Shown: positions 1 through 5,680, counted from the first letter of the stretch. The stretch: DNA of 6,792 nucleotides from Deltaproteobacteria bacterium (GCA_019308655.1 JAFDHS010000116.1:1-6792), one strand, 5' to 3'. Program-made: numbers and translations. Notes: generated by a model not told the origin, from the letters alone.

Positions 1-296
1 AAAAGGTATCGGTCGATAATCCTGCCGCTTTGAGGGATCTGGCCGATAAGTTTAAAGATAAGATAAAATCGGGGATTTTTGTTCTTGGCAGTGCTTCCGG
101 CAAAAAAGTTTTCCTTGTGGTTCTGGTAACAAAAGACCTTACGGACCGATTTAATGCCGGCAAAATTATAAAAGAAATCGCAGCTGAAGTCGGCGGCGGA
201 GGCGGGGGAAGACCTGATATGGCACAAGCCGGCGGGTCGAAACCTGAGAAACTGGATCAGGCGCTGGACAAAGTATATGAAGTGGTTAAAGGTTAG
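1..296 (+). CDS. alaS: Alanine--tRNA ligase, C-terminal end (5' part outside window)
   Basis: The reading frame is open from the left edge (codons begin at position 3) to TAG at 294-296 and gives the last 97 residues of alanyl-tRNA synthetase, the cytoplasmic enzyme that charges tRNA-Ala. This part is the DHHA1/C-Ala domain, which helps dimerise the enzyme and bind the tRNA elbow. Recognition rests on the segment around GSASGKKVFLVVLVTKDLT, the following AGKIIKEIAAEVGG, a glycine-rich run, and the very conserved G-R-P-D-M-A-Q-A-G-G block near positions 218-238. The closing LDQALDKVYEVV matches the usual end of the family, so the 3' end is complete. The catalytic, editing and DHH domains lie upstream of the window. 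A start at the TTG at position 30 would be wrong, because the frame continues upstream with family-like sequence (K-V-S-V-D-N-P-A-A-L). A long inverted repeat follows and may terminate transcription. Confidence 0.97.
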   Translation, partial: KVSVDNPAALRDLADKFKDKIKSGIFVLGSASGKKVFLVVLVTKDLTDRFNAGKIIKEIAAEVGGGGGGRPDMAQAGGSKPEKLDQALDKVYEVVKG

Positions 297-317
297 TGTC
301 TATTGATTCCGGTATGC

Positions 318-341
318 ATTCCCACGCAAAAGCGTAGGAAC
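318..341. repeat. REP-like palindrome (CCCACGC-loop-GCGTAGG)
   Basis: A short stem-loop sequence: CCCACGC at 321-327, loop AAAA, then GCGTAGG at 332-338, extending outward to ATT and AAC. The 10-base arms match at 8 of 10 positions. Palindromes of the form ATTCCCACGC...GCGTGGGAAC, followed by GAG, are a widely dispersed REP-type repeat in many Desulfobacterota genomes; that link is recalled, not tested here. This copy has a mismatch (GCGTAGG rather than GCGTGGG) and stands alone 21 bp after the alaS stop codon. It could contribute to 3'-end RNA stability. Confidence 0.5.
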
Positions 342-345
342 GAGG

Positions 346-488
346 AAAAAAGTTTGAAGTGACTAAAGTGATCTAAAGTGCCTAAAGTTGAGGAATTCTA
401 TCAATTTTATATATAAAAAAAACGGAGCGAAGCGACTCATTAACTTTAGCTCACTTCAAACTTTAGCTCACTTTAGCTCACTTTTTTT
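346..488. repeat. Long inverted repeat of GTGAnCTAAA units; candidate bidirectional terminator
   Basis: The left arm (346-389) is a run of A followed by GTTTGAA, GTGACTAAA, GTGATCTAAA, GTGCCTAAA and GTT. The right arm (442-488), read on the minus strand, is a run of A followed by GTGAGCTAAA twice, GTTTGAA, GTGAGCTAAA and GTT. Each arm therefore holds three ~10-bp units plus one GTTTGAA unit, but that unit sits at a different place, so pairing can occur in more than one register. The central 52 bp (390-441) is AT-rich with a small GGAGCGAAGCGACTC segment. On the plus strand the right arm ends in seven T's (482-488); on the minus strand the left arm ends in T's (346-351). The position between alaS (+) and the CBS gene (-), with U-tracts on both strands, suits a two-way terminator. 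Transcription termination is inferred; the repeat structure is directly visible. Confidence 0.65.
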
Positions 489-490
489 AT

Positions 491-930
491 TCATACTCCG
501 GAAGTGAGCGTTTTAAGGATATCCGCCTTGCCCACGATACCAACCAGTTTTCCGTTATCCACAACAGGAAGGGTGTGAAAAGACTTATCTACCATAAGGT
601 TTGCTACATTTTCAATACTTGTATCGGATTGAACGGAAAAGGGGTCAGGCGTCATGGCATGGGCCACGGTGATGGCCGCGATTTTTTGAATATCTCTGTC
701 AAGCTGCTTTATGGAGGTTATGCGAATGAATCCATCCAGAAACGTGAAAATAGAGGGTAGGGGGAGGCTTTTTTGCTGTTTTACCAGGTCGCTCTGACAT
801 AGTATCCCTAATCCACAACCGGAGCACCATTGATTCGTTTTTCCAGAAGAAGTTTTGCTGCATGAGCAATCTCCGTATCAGGTGAGAATGTGATGACCTG
901 TTTTGACATGATATCTTTTACTTTTAGCAT
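491..930 (-). pseudogene. CBS-pair domain protein, broken by a small internal deletion/frameshift
   Basis: The start ATG (930-928) follows an AAAAGG ribosome-binding sequence. The first frame encodes 40 residues, beginning MLKVKDIMSKQVITFSPDTE and ending in N-G-A-P-V-V-D of a first CBS motif, then hits TAG at 810-808. From 808 a second frame continues G-I-L-C-Q-S-D-L-V and runs 105 residues to TGA at 493-491. It includes a linker with F-L-D-G-F-I and a complete second CBS motif with H-T-L-P-V-V-D-N-G-K-L-V-G-I-V. Between V-V-D and G-I-L an intact CBS domain needs about 5-7 residues (5 in the second CBS domain here), but only two bases (TA) remain. The simplest reading is a deletion of 13, 16 or 19 bp. 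The intact form would be a soluble ~150-residue CBS pair, a fold that usually binds adenine nucleotides. Its ligand and partner cannot be told from sequence. A short N-terminal peptide might still be made. Confidence 0.85.
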
Positions 931-958
931 GCATTACCTTTTAAAAATTATCTGAATT

Positions 959-982
959 AAAAAAAGTGTGAAGTGTCTAAAC
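959..982 (+). repeat. Degenerate single copy of the AAAAAAGTTTGAAGTGACTAAA repeat
   Basis: A run of A followed by GTGTGAAGTGTCTAAAC matches the outer end of the left arm of the repeat at 346-389 (A-run, GTTTGAAGTGACTAAAG) in the same orientation, with 14 of 16 matches over the non-A part up to CTAAA. The two copies flank the broken CBS gene as imperfect direct repeats about 0.6 kb apart. It lies within the likely leader of the CBS transcript. Confidence 0.5.
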
Positions 983-1002
983 CTGGTTAGGAACACAAAC
1001 AA

Positions 1003-1032
1003 AACATACATTGAATTCGGCTTGGGTGTCAA
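1003..1032 (-). promoter_or_regulatory. Sigma-70-type promoter candidate for the CBS gene
   Basis: On the minus strand a perfect -35 hexamer TTGACA (1032-1027) is followed after 18 bp by TATGTT (1008-1003), four of six matches to TATAAT. Transcription would begin near position 996 and give a leader of about 65 nt before the CBS start at 930. The -35 lies inside a small GGGT-n4-ACCC dyad (1024-1035), a possible operator. No equally good promoter is seen for the divergent YkgJ-like gene: TTGAAT (1011) and TATACT (1038) on the plus strand are 21 bp apart. Confidence 0.45.
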
Positions 1033-1044
1033 CCCGGTATACTT

Positions 1045-1680
1045 ATGCTTAATATGAGCCCCTATCAAAAAGAACAATCAGAGACCCTCTCGATGGTTCA
1101 TAAACACCTTTCGGGTCTTTCCATGACGCAAAGGCGAAGACTGGAGTCTGAAGCAGCGGACTATCTTTTATTTCGCAAGGATGTGGACCGGTTTTTGTCG
1201 GAATATTTTGGCGACCTGTGTACCCAAAAATGCTATCAGAGCAAACTCAGTGCTTGTTGTTCCCGTGAAGGGATCATCACTTTTTTTGCGGATGTGGTTA
1301 TCAATGCACTATTATCCCGAAACAAGGAAGTAGAGGCTTTACTGACTGTGCTTCAAAAACCCAATGACGGATTTAAATGCATATACCTTGGGGAAAAGGG
1401 ATGTCTTTGGAAAATCAAACCGATTGTATGCGAGATGTTTGTCTGTGAGCCGGTAAAAAAACAGGTCTTTGCTGAAAAACCAACGGTCGGAAAGGCATGG
1501 GAAAGACTCAAACGCCGGGAAAAAAATTTCACCTGGCCGGACAAGCCGGTCCTGTTTGATCGGCTCGAAGCATATTTTATAGACGCCGGTTTTTCTTCAC
1601 CTCTTATGTACCTGCACAACAGCCCCGGTCTCCTGCGTGTAAAATCAAAGGCAAGGACTAATAGCAAACAACGGCCTTAA
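1045..1680 (+). CDS. YkgJ-like cysteine-cluster protein (CxxCxxCC / UPF0153 type)
   Basis: A soluble protein of up to 211 residues with no signal peptide or membrane segment. Eight cysteines form two groups typical of YkgJ/UPF0153 proteins, which are thought to bind zinc or an Fe-S cluster: C59-x3-C63-x7-C71-C72, then C112-x7-C120-x8-C129-x4-C134. The second group reads K-C-I-Y-L, G-C-L-W-K-I-K-P-I-V-C-E-M-F-V-C, close to the family pattern of Cys, Cys, R/K-P-x-x-C, F-x-C. The C-terminal ~70 residues are basic. The cellular role of this family is not established, so none is assigned. The start is uncertain: ATG at 1045 is the first in frame after TGA at 1012-1014, but it lacks a clear ribosome-binding site; ATG 1054 and ATG 1093 (M-V-H-K-H-L) are alternatives, and all keep the cysteines. 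The stop codon (1678-1680) overlaps that of the convergent USP gene. Confidence 0.85.
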   Translation: MLNMSPYQKEQSETLSMVHKHLSGLSMTQRRRLESEAADYLLFRKDVDRFLSEYFGDLCTQKCYQSKLSACCSREGIITFFADVVINALLSRNKEVEALLTVLQKPNDGFKCIYLGEKGCLWKIKPIVCEMFVCEPVKKQVFAEKPTVGKAWERLKRREKNFTWPDKPVLFDRLEAYFIDAGFSSPLMYLHNSPGLLRVKSKARTNSKQRP

Positions 1681-2609
1681 CTTACCACCCACACCGCCGT
1701 CTCCTTAGCCAGGTGAAGAATTCTCTTGCTTATACTGCCTGTAAAAAATCCCTCCACCTTTGACAAGCCTCTCCTGCCGACTGCAATGGTGCCGTAATTT
1801 CCCTGCCCGGCTTCTTGAACGATGGCATCCGCCGGGTTGTCAACATCCGTCAGCAACTTTGTGGTTATTTGTTCCGGCTTAAGGCCTGCATTTATCAAAC
1901 GATTTTTAGCTTCATTAAATACAGGGGTTATGCTTTTTTTTATTTCCCTCAACAATTCCTCATGTTCCAGGGATGAAAGATCTATCTGTTGTAAAAAATT
2001 AAGGCCTCTTACCGCATGCAGCAGCGTAACCTCAAAATTTGCCCCCCCCAGCATCATTCCTACATGCTCCACTGCCTGCATGGAACCTTTCGAGGCATCC
2101 AAAGCCACAAGTATCTTATCCGGTTCAGGGTTACCGCCCACCACCCAAACAGGGACATGAGTAAGAGTTTCAATCAGCTTGTCAGCAATACTCCCAAATA
2201 CAAAATCCTTTAACTTGCTTAGTCCTGTCCGGCCGACTACGACAGCACTATAGTCATTTTTAGACTCAATGAGGATATCCCCGGCAACAGCTATTTTACG
2301 CTGATGAATAGTCTCTGTCACCGATTCTCTCGGTATGCCCGATTCCATAAGAATTTGAGTCGCCCTGTTTATAACATCTTCTATTATTTCATTTTGTTCC
2401 CTTTCCCATGCTCTTATGCTTGCAATTCTTTCACTGTAAAAGGGATCTATTCCCATCTCATAGAAAGCTTCATCTATTTTTCTTATAACAATGAATAAAA
2501 CCACTTGTGCTTTTTGTGAAGCCAGGACTTTACCAACGTAGCGCACAGCATCAAGGGACTGTCCTGATCCATCAACGGCCAGCAATATTTTTTTCCGAGT
2601 GGTGTTCAT
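1677..2609 (-). CDS. Tandem-domain universal stress protein (UspA family)
   Basis: A 310-residue cytoplasmic protein made of two Usp domains, about residues 5-158 and 163-310. Each starts with a strand ending in a conserved Asp (I-L-L-A-V-D-G-S near 8-15; I-L-V-A-L-D-A-S near 166-173). Each ends with the ATP-binding signature G-x2-G-x9-G-S: G126-R-T-G129...G139-S140 and G278-R-R-G281...G291-S292. Both halves are therefore predicted to bind ATP, unlike tandem proteins in which one half has lost the motif. Proteins of this family help cells survive starvation, redox or anaerobic stress; the molecular target here is unknown. The start ATG (2609-2607) is preceded by GAAGGGAG at a slightly long spacing of about 10 nt. 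It lies 73 bp after hsp20 on the same strand with no terminator visible between, so the two are probably co-transcribed. The TAA stop overlaps the TAA of the convergent gene in a shared TTAA (1677-1680). Confidence 0.95.
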   Translation of the reverse strand: MNTTRKKILLAVDGSGQSLDAVRYVGKVLASQKAQVVLFIVIRKIDEAFYEMGIDPFYSERIASIRAWEREQNEIIEDVINRATQILMESGIPRESVTETIHQRKIAVAGDILIESKNDYSAVVVGRTGLSKLKDFVFGSIADKLIETLTHVPVWVVGGNPEPDKILVALDASKGSMQAVEHVGMMLGGANFEVTLLHAVRGLNFLQQIDLSSLEHEELLREIKKSITPVFNEAKNRLINAGLKPEQITTKLLTDVDNPADAIVQEAGQGNYGTIAVGRRGLSKVEGFFTGSISKRILHLAKETAVWVVS

Positions 2610-2682
2610 ATTGTCAAGGCTCCCTTCTTTAAATCACACGATAAAATAGAGATGCTATTGTCTGAAAAGTGGTGATACGAAC

Positions 2683-3126
2683 CTATTTCACCTTGATCTC
2701 TATCTGTTTTTTTTGGGCTTGTTCTAATTTTGAAAGGATTATTTTCAAGATCCCTTTTTCAAAGGTTGCTTCAACGTTATCACTTTGCACGCTGGACGGC
2801 AGCTGAAATACACGTTGAAAAGATCCGTAGTATCTTTCAGCACGAAAATGATGCTCGCCTTTATCCTCATGATCTTTTTTCTTCTCCCCTTTGATTGTAA
2901 GCAGGTCCCCGGAAATGCTGACATGAACATCTTTAGATTCCATACCGGGAAGTTCAGCCTTAATCAACACCTTATCTTTAGCTTCCAAAATATCCACACA
3001 AGGTACCCACTCTTCTGTAATAAGCCGGGGAAAAGGCATCTCACCAAATAATCGGTTCCAAAGATTCTCCCTTTCCCTGAGAAATGAACTGAGTTCCCCA
3101 AACGGTCTCCAAGGTACGAGTTCCAT
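2683..3126 (-). CDS. Hsp20 / alpha-crystallin family small heat-shock protein
   Basis: A 147-residue ATP-independent holdase chaperone, the usual length for bacterial class A small heat-shock proteins. Residues 1-40 form the variable N-terminal arm (M-E-L-V-P-W-R-P-F, then W-N-R-L-F). Residues ~41-133 form the alpha-crystallin domain, with V-D-I-L-E, K-A-E-L-P-G-M (56-62), S-G-D-L-L-T-I-K-G-E (72-81), the E-R-Y-Y-G-S-F-Q-R-V-F-Q-L-P block (97-110) and the family hallmark A-T-F-E-K-G-I-L-K-I (120-129). The C-terminal tail carries an I-x-I anchor (I142-E-I144) used in oligomer assembly. The start ATG (3126-3124) has a strong ribosome-binding site, AAGGAGA at 3140-3134, spaced 7 nt. It has a long leader and a candidate activator-controlled promoter about 200 bp upstream, and probably shares a transcript with the USP gene that follows. 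Confidence 0.97.
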   Translation of the reverse strand: MELVPWRPFGELSSFLRERENLWNRLFGEMPFPRLITEEWVPCVDILEAKDKVLIKAELPGMESKDVHVSISGDLLTIKGEKKKDHEDKGEHHFRAERYYGSFQRVFQLPSSVQSDNVEATFEKGILKIILSKLEQAQKKQIEIKVK

Positions 3127-3156
3127 AAAAATATCTCCTTTTACATACCCCTTCTT

Positions 3157-3245
3157 CGGATAACGATCCGACGTTGAGAGCTTTGCAAACCCACTTCCCG
3201 TGAAATCGAAAAAAATTCAAGGTTCTGCTCTGCAAAGCTTTCACG
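3157..3245 (-). promoter_or_regulatory. Structured hsp20 leader: interleaved inverted repeats plus a small hairpin
   Basis: Three complementary pairs lie in the presumed 5' leader of hsp20. In transcript order they are CGTGAAA (3245-3239), AGCTTTGCA (3239-3231), TTTCACG (3205-3199) and TGCAAAGCT (3187-3179). The first pairs with the third (7 bp) and the second with the fourth (9 bp), giving an a-b-a'-b' order, so the helices form either a pseudoknot or two alternative states. A separate hairpin, CGGAT-CGTT-ATCCG, covers 3170-3157, just before the ribosome-binding site (3140-3134). No heat-inducible sigma-32 promoter is recognisable, and no typical ROSE or four-U thermometer sequence blocking the AAGGAGA is seen. 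Pairing is visible; a regulatory role is inferred. Confidence 0.4.
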
Positions 3246-3319
3246 TTAATCTTCTTTTCTTGAATACGTGACTTGTGGTTTTTTAACTTTTTTACAATAT
3301 TATAGTTTTTTTCTTTTTG

Positions 3320-3388
3320 TCTATAGAGGGAAAAGCTTATTTTTCAGGGGGAAAACCCTAATTAATGGGAATTACTCCCGGCTGAGGG
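3320..3388 (-). promoter_or_regulatory. Candidate activator-dependent promoter of hsp20-usp with paired GGG..CCC dyads (element A)
   Basis: Given in plus-strand letters. The stretch holds GGGGG-n4-CCCT (3347-3359) and GGGAATTACTCCCGG (3367-3381), followed by AGGG (3385-3388). A TATAGA hexamer lies on the minus strand at 3325-3320. The same arrangement recurs at 6215-6284 (element B): the G-run start, CCCT and GGGAATTA have identical spacings (9 and 11 bp), and the hexamer is 22 bp from the G-run in both. If TATAGA is the -10, transcription starts near 3313, the dyads are centred near -40 and -60, and no -35 hexamer is present, as expected for a promoter that needs an activator. A consensus TATAAT also lies at 3304-3299 and is an alternative -10, which would shift the dyads to about -60 and -80. 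This gene-free stretch (3127-3432) otherwise holds only the hsp20 leader. Confidence 0.5.
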
Positions 3389-3432
3389 CAAGTAGAAAAA
3401 CTAATGAAAAAGAGTGTTGACGAGTAAAATTA

Positions 3433-4107
3433 TTATTTCCAGAGTTCCAAGTCGATCAAACCGATCTTTGTAGCATAGCGGACCAGTTCCAGTGTACTGT
3501 GAAGATCTAATTTTTTCATAATGTTGGACCGGTGGTTCTCAACGGTTTTGGGGCTGATGAAGAGTTTTTCAGCAATCTCTTTACTGGCGGATCCTTCGGC
3601 CAGCAGGCGCATTACTTCCTGCTCCCGAGGGGTCAGACTTCCGTAATCGTTATCCGTAATCCTTGCCTCTTTAACCGGAAATTTCATCATATTATGAACA
3701 ACCTGATAGGATACGGAACTGTCCAAAAAATATTCACCTTTTGAAACAGCCTCAAGTCCATGAAGAAGCCTTTCAGATGCGGATTCCTTGACAACATACC
3801 CTGTAGCTCCGGCATGAAATGCTTCAGTGATATAATCGATTTTGGAATGCATGCTTACGATCATAACACGTATATCAGTAAAAAGAGTTCGTATCTCTCT
3901 GGTTAACTCAATTCCGTTTTTATCCGGCAGGGATATGTCCACCAAAACAAGATCGGGTTTGAGTTTCTTGACCATTTGGAGTCCCTGTCGTACATTTTCC
4001 GCTTCTCCGACCGCCCTGAACCTGTCACTGCGTCCGATAATAGCCTTCAGGCCTTCCCTGAAAAGGGGATGGTCGTCAACAATCAGTACGGTCTTTTCCT
4101 GAACCAT
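3433..4107 (-). CDS. NarL/FixJ-family response regulator, REC + LuxR-type HTH (RR1)
   Basis: A 224-residue DNA-binding response regulator. The receiver domain covers ~5-122: acidic pair D11-D12, phospho-acceptor D57 in L-V-L-V-D-I-S-L-P-D, switch residue S85 (I-V-S-M-H) and K107 in V-V-K-E-S. The GerE/LuxR helix-turn-helix covers ~156-216, with L-T-P-R-E-Q-E-V-M-R-L-L-A-E-G, S-K-E-I-A-E-K-L and the recognition region S-P-K-T-V-E-N-H-R-S-N-I-M-K-K-L. All key residues are present. The start ATG (4107-4105) has AAGGAGG at 4120-4114, spaced 6 nt. The gene overlaps the end of the kinase gene by 32 nt, so the kinase is its likely phosphate donor. It is about 80% identical over the shared 154 residues to the regulator at the right edge. 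Candidate targets are the dyad elements at 3320-3388 and 6215-6284. Confidence 0.96.
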   Translation of the reverse strand: MVQEKTVLIVDDHPLFREGLKAIIGRSDRFRAVGEAENVRQGLQMVKKLKPDLVLVDISLPDKNGIELTREIRTLFTDIRVMIVSMHSKIDYITEAFHAGATGYVVKESASERLLHGLEAVSKGEYFLDSSVSYQVVHNMMKFPVKEARITDNDYGSLTPREQEVMRLLAEGSASKEIAEKLFISPKTVENHRSNIMKKLDLHSTLELVRYATKIGLIDLELWK

Positions 4108-5179
4108 TTTTTTCCTCCTTATAGGGAACTTCTATAAAAATCTTTGTGCCCTCCATCGGACGTGACCGGATCCTGAATTTACCGTTAAGCAGAATAGCTC
4201 TCTCCTCCATGCTTCGAAGTCCCATCCGTTTTTCGTTCAAGGCCGTTATCAAGCGCTTATCCACGTCAAAGCCTATGCCGTTATCTTCTATGCGAAGAAT
4301 TATTTTGGGGAAAGATGCAATCAATCTGACAGTCACCTGCTTGGCATTCCCATGTTTTTTGATATTATTCAGAGCTTCCTGAATAATACGGTACAGGTTG
4401 ATTTCAGTATCAAAATCAAGTCTTACATCATCCAGTCCCGCAGAATAGAAGTCAACAGGCACAGCATTATTTTCGGAAAAATCTTCGCAATACTGGAAAA
4501 TAGTGCGTGTCAGTCCCAACTGATCCAAACTGGGAGGACGCAAATCATATGACAAATTTCGGACCGCATTGATGGAACCTTGAAGTATTTCTGACATTTT
4601 CGAAAGCTTTTGCCTTATTTCATCGTATTCCCCTGAATAATTATCAAAAAGCGTTTCACAGGTTATTTTTACCGTGGAAAGGTCTTGCGCCACCTGGTCG
4701 TGCAGGTACCGGGAGATTCTCTGCCGCGCATACTCACGAGCTTTTATAAGCTCTTGTGTGAGGGTTTGTATGTGTTTTTCAGCTCGTTTCCGATCGGAGA
4801 TATCAGCCATGAAATTCAGAGTCGCCGGTCTTTCTTCCCAATTAATCAGAACCGAATTGACCTCCAGCCATTTTTTATTACCTTTTTTATCAATAATTCT
4901 AACGGGATAATTATTGGAAAATTCTTGACCTTTCAGTATCCTCAAGCAGCGTTCAAAGACCCTATCCCGATCTTCGGGATCAATAACATGTCCAAAAGGC
5001 TGGGTTGCGTACTCTTCTTCCGAGTAACCCGTTATCTCAAGAGCTTTGTGATTGAAAAATTTGTGCATCCCGTCCTGAAGAACCACAATGGCATCATTGG
5101 CATTCTCCACTACGTCCCGGTATCTCTTCTCACTCAGACGCAACGCTTCTTCAGTCCGCTTGTGCTCCTTTATTTCCAT
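4076..5179 (-). CDS. PAS-domain sensor histidine kinase, HisKA_3 (NarX/DegS) type, cytoplasmic
   Basis: A 367-residue kinase without membrane segments. A PAS domain covers ~17-130 (E-K-R-Y-R-D-V-V-E-N-A-N-D-A-I; closing F-M-A-D-I-S-D-R-K-R), followed by a short coiled linker. The HisKA_3 dimerisation helix (~145-212) carries H160 in H-D-Q-V-A-Q-D-L and ends in the typical L-S-Y-D-L-R-P-P-S-L-D-Q-L-G-L. The HATPase domain (~225-352) has the N-box E-A-L-N-N-I-K-K-H-G (268-277), G1 motif E-D-N-G-I-G-F-D (298-305) and G2 segment M-G-L-R-S-M-E-E-R. This kinase class pairs with NarL-type regulators, which fits RR1 overlapping its 3' end. The sensed signal is unknown. The ATG (5179-5177) has no ribosome-binding site and overlaps the upstream REC gene by 10 nt, so translation is coupled or the two were once one gene (see findings). 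Confidence 0.95.
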   Translation of the reverse strand: MEIKEHKRTEEALRLSEKRYRDVVENANDAIVVLQDGMHKFFNHKALEITGYSEEEYATQPFGHVIDPEDRDRVFERCLRILKGQEFSNNYPVRIIDKKGNKKWLEVNSVLINWEERPATLNFMADISDRKRAEKHIQTLTQELIKAREYARQRISRYLHDQVAQDLSTVKITCETLFDNYSGEYDEIRQKLSKMSEILQGSINAVRNLSYDLRPPSLDQLGLTRTIFQYCEDFSENNAVPVDFYSAGLDDVRLDFDTEINLYRIIQEALNNIKKHGNAKQVTVRLIASFPKIILRIEDNGIGFDVDKRLITALNEKRMGLRSMEERAILLNGKFRIRSRPMEGTKIFIEVPYKEEKNGSGKDRTDC

Positions 5180-5577
5180 TTTTTGATTCGCAGGGTTACA
5201 TTGACCTGCGCAGCCAATTCCGCTTCGTCAATAGGCTTGGCGATAAAAACATCAGCACCGATCTGCAACCCTTTAATACGGGTTTCAGAATCCGTCTTTA
5301 CAGCCGTAAGTATAATAACAGGAATGTCTTTTGTTTGGTTATCCGATTTCAGTCTTTTGCAGACTTCAAAGCCATCCATTCCAGGCATTTTGATATCAAG
5401 CAGAATCGTATCGGGTGATTCAGCCTTGGCTTTTTCTATACCTTCGATTCCTGATTGTGCGGTTATCACAATGCAGCCGGGAATCAAATTTTTCAACAAA
5501 GCTGAAATAACAACGAGGTTATCCGGCTTGTCGTCAATCGCCAGGATTTTTACTATTTGAATATCTTCTTTTTTCAT
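5170..5577 (-). CDS. Stand-alone receiver (REC) domain protein, first gene of the signalling operon
   Basis: A 135-residue CheY-like protein consisting only of a receiver domain (~10-130). It has the acidic pair D15-D16 (L-A-I-D-D-K-P-D-N), phospho-acceptor D61 in I-L-L-D-I-K-M-P-G-M-D-G, switch threonine T91 in I-I-L-T-A and K114 in F-I-A-K-P-I, so phosphorylation should be possible. No output domain follows: the frame ends in L-R-I-K-K-W-K and TAA at 5172-5170, inside the start of the kinase gene. Receivers of this sequence type are very often the N-terminal module of REC-PAS-kinase hybrids, where L-R-I-K-K would lead into the PAS linker. The ATG (5577-5575) lacks a clear ribosome-binding site. 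A good sigma-70 promoter lies about 75 bp upstream. Possible roles are modulating kinase activity, acting as a phosphate sink, or being the detached front end of the kinase. Confidence 0.93.
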   Translation of the reverse strand: MKKEDIQIVKILAIDDKPDNLVVISALLKNLIPGCIVITAQSGIEGIEKAKAESPDTILLDIKMPGMDGFEVCKRLKSDNQTKDIPVIILTAVKTDSETRIKGLQIGADVFIAKPIDEAELAAQVNVTLRIKKWK

Positions 5578-5651
5578 GAAGGCTTATGTATATTGGAATT
5601 ATGAAATTATTTCAATCAAAGCGGGGAGGAGGGTGCGTATAAATTTTGTTC

Positions 5652-5680
5652 TATATATAAAGAATCAGGCAAAAAGTCAA
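5652..5680 (-). promoter_or_regulatory. Sigma-70-type promoter of the REC-kinase-RR1 operon
   Basis: On the minus strand TTGACT (5680-5675) is separated by exactly 17 bp from TATATA (5657-5652). Five of six -35 positions and four of six -10 positions match consensus. Transcription would start near 5645, leaving a leader of about 68 nt before the ATG at 5577. The rest of 5578-5753 holds a G-rich/C-rich patch (5622-5635) and an AT repeat of ATAAT units (5735-5751), with no further feature seen. Confidence 0.6.

Noticed and set aside
318..488. CRISPR-like array or transposon ends in the repeat region after alaS
   Set aside because: The ~10-bp units are adjacent without unique spacers, and no transposase gene or target-site duplication can be seen.
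575..760. A 61-codon plus-strand frame within the broken CBS gene
   Set aside because: It is antisense to clear CBS-domain sequence and has no family features.
1353..1667. A 104-codon minus-strand frame under the YkgJ-like gene
   Set aside because: It is a shadow of the plus-strand gene, which has the conserved cysteine pattern; its own product has no motif.
3041..3244. A 67-codon minus-strand frame overlapping the start of hsp20
   Set aside because: It lies mostly in the structured leader and runs out of frame into hsp20, with no recognisable domain; the strong ribosome-binding site serves hsp20.
3361..3381. GGGAATTACTCCCGG as a Rho-independent terminator of RR1
   Set aside because: The stem is short and no T-run follows on the minus strand. 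The conserved pairing with a second dyad and a -10-like hexamer fits a regulatory site better.
4685..5560. A 291-codon open frame on the plus strand
   Set aside because: It lies wholly antisense to the REC and kinase genes, whose domains and catalytic residues are complete. Its protein shows no recognisable motif; it is a by-product of codon use on the other strand.
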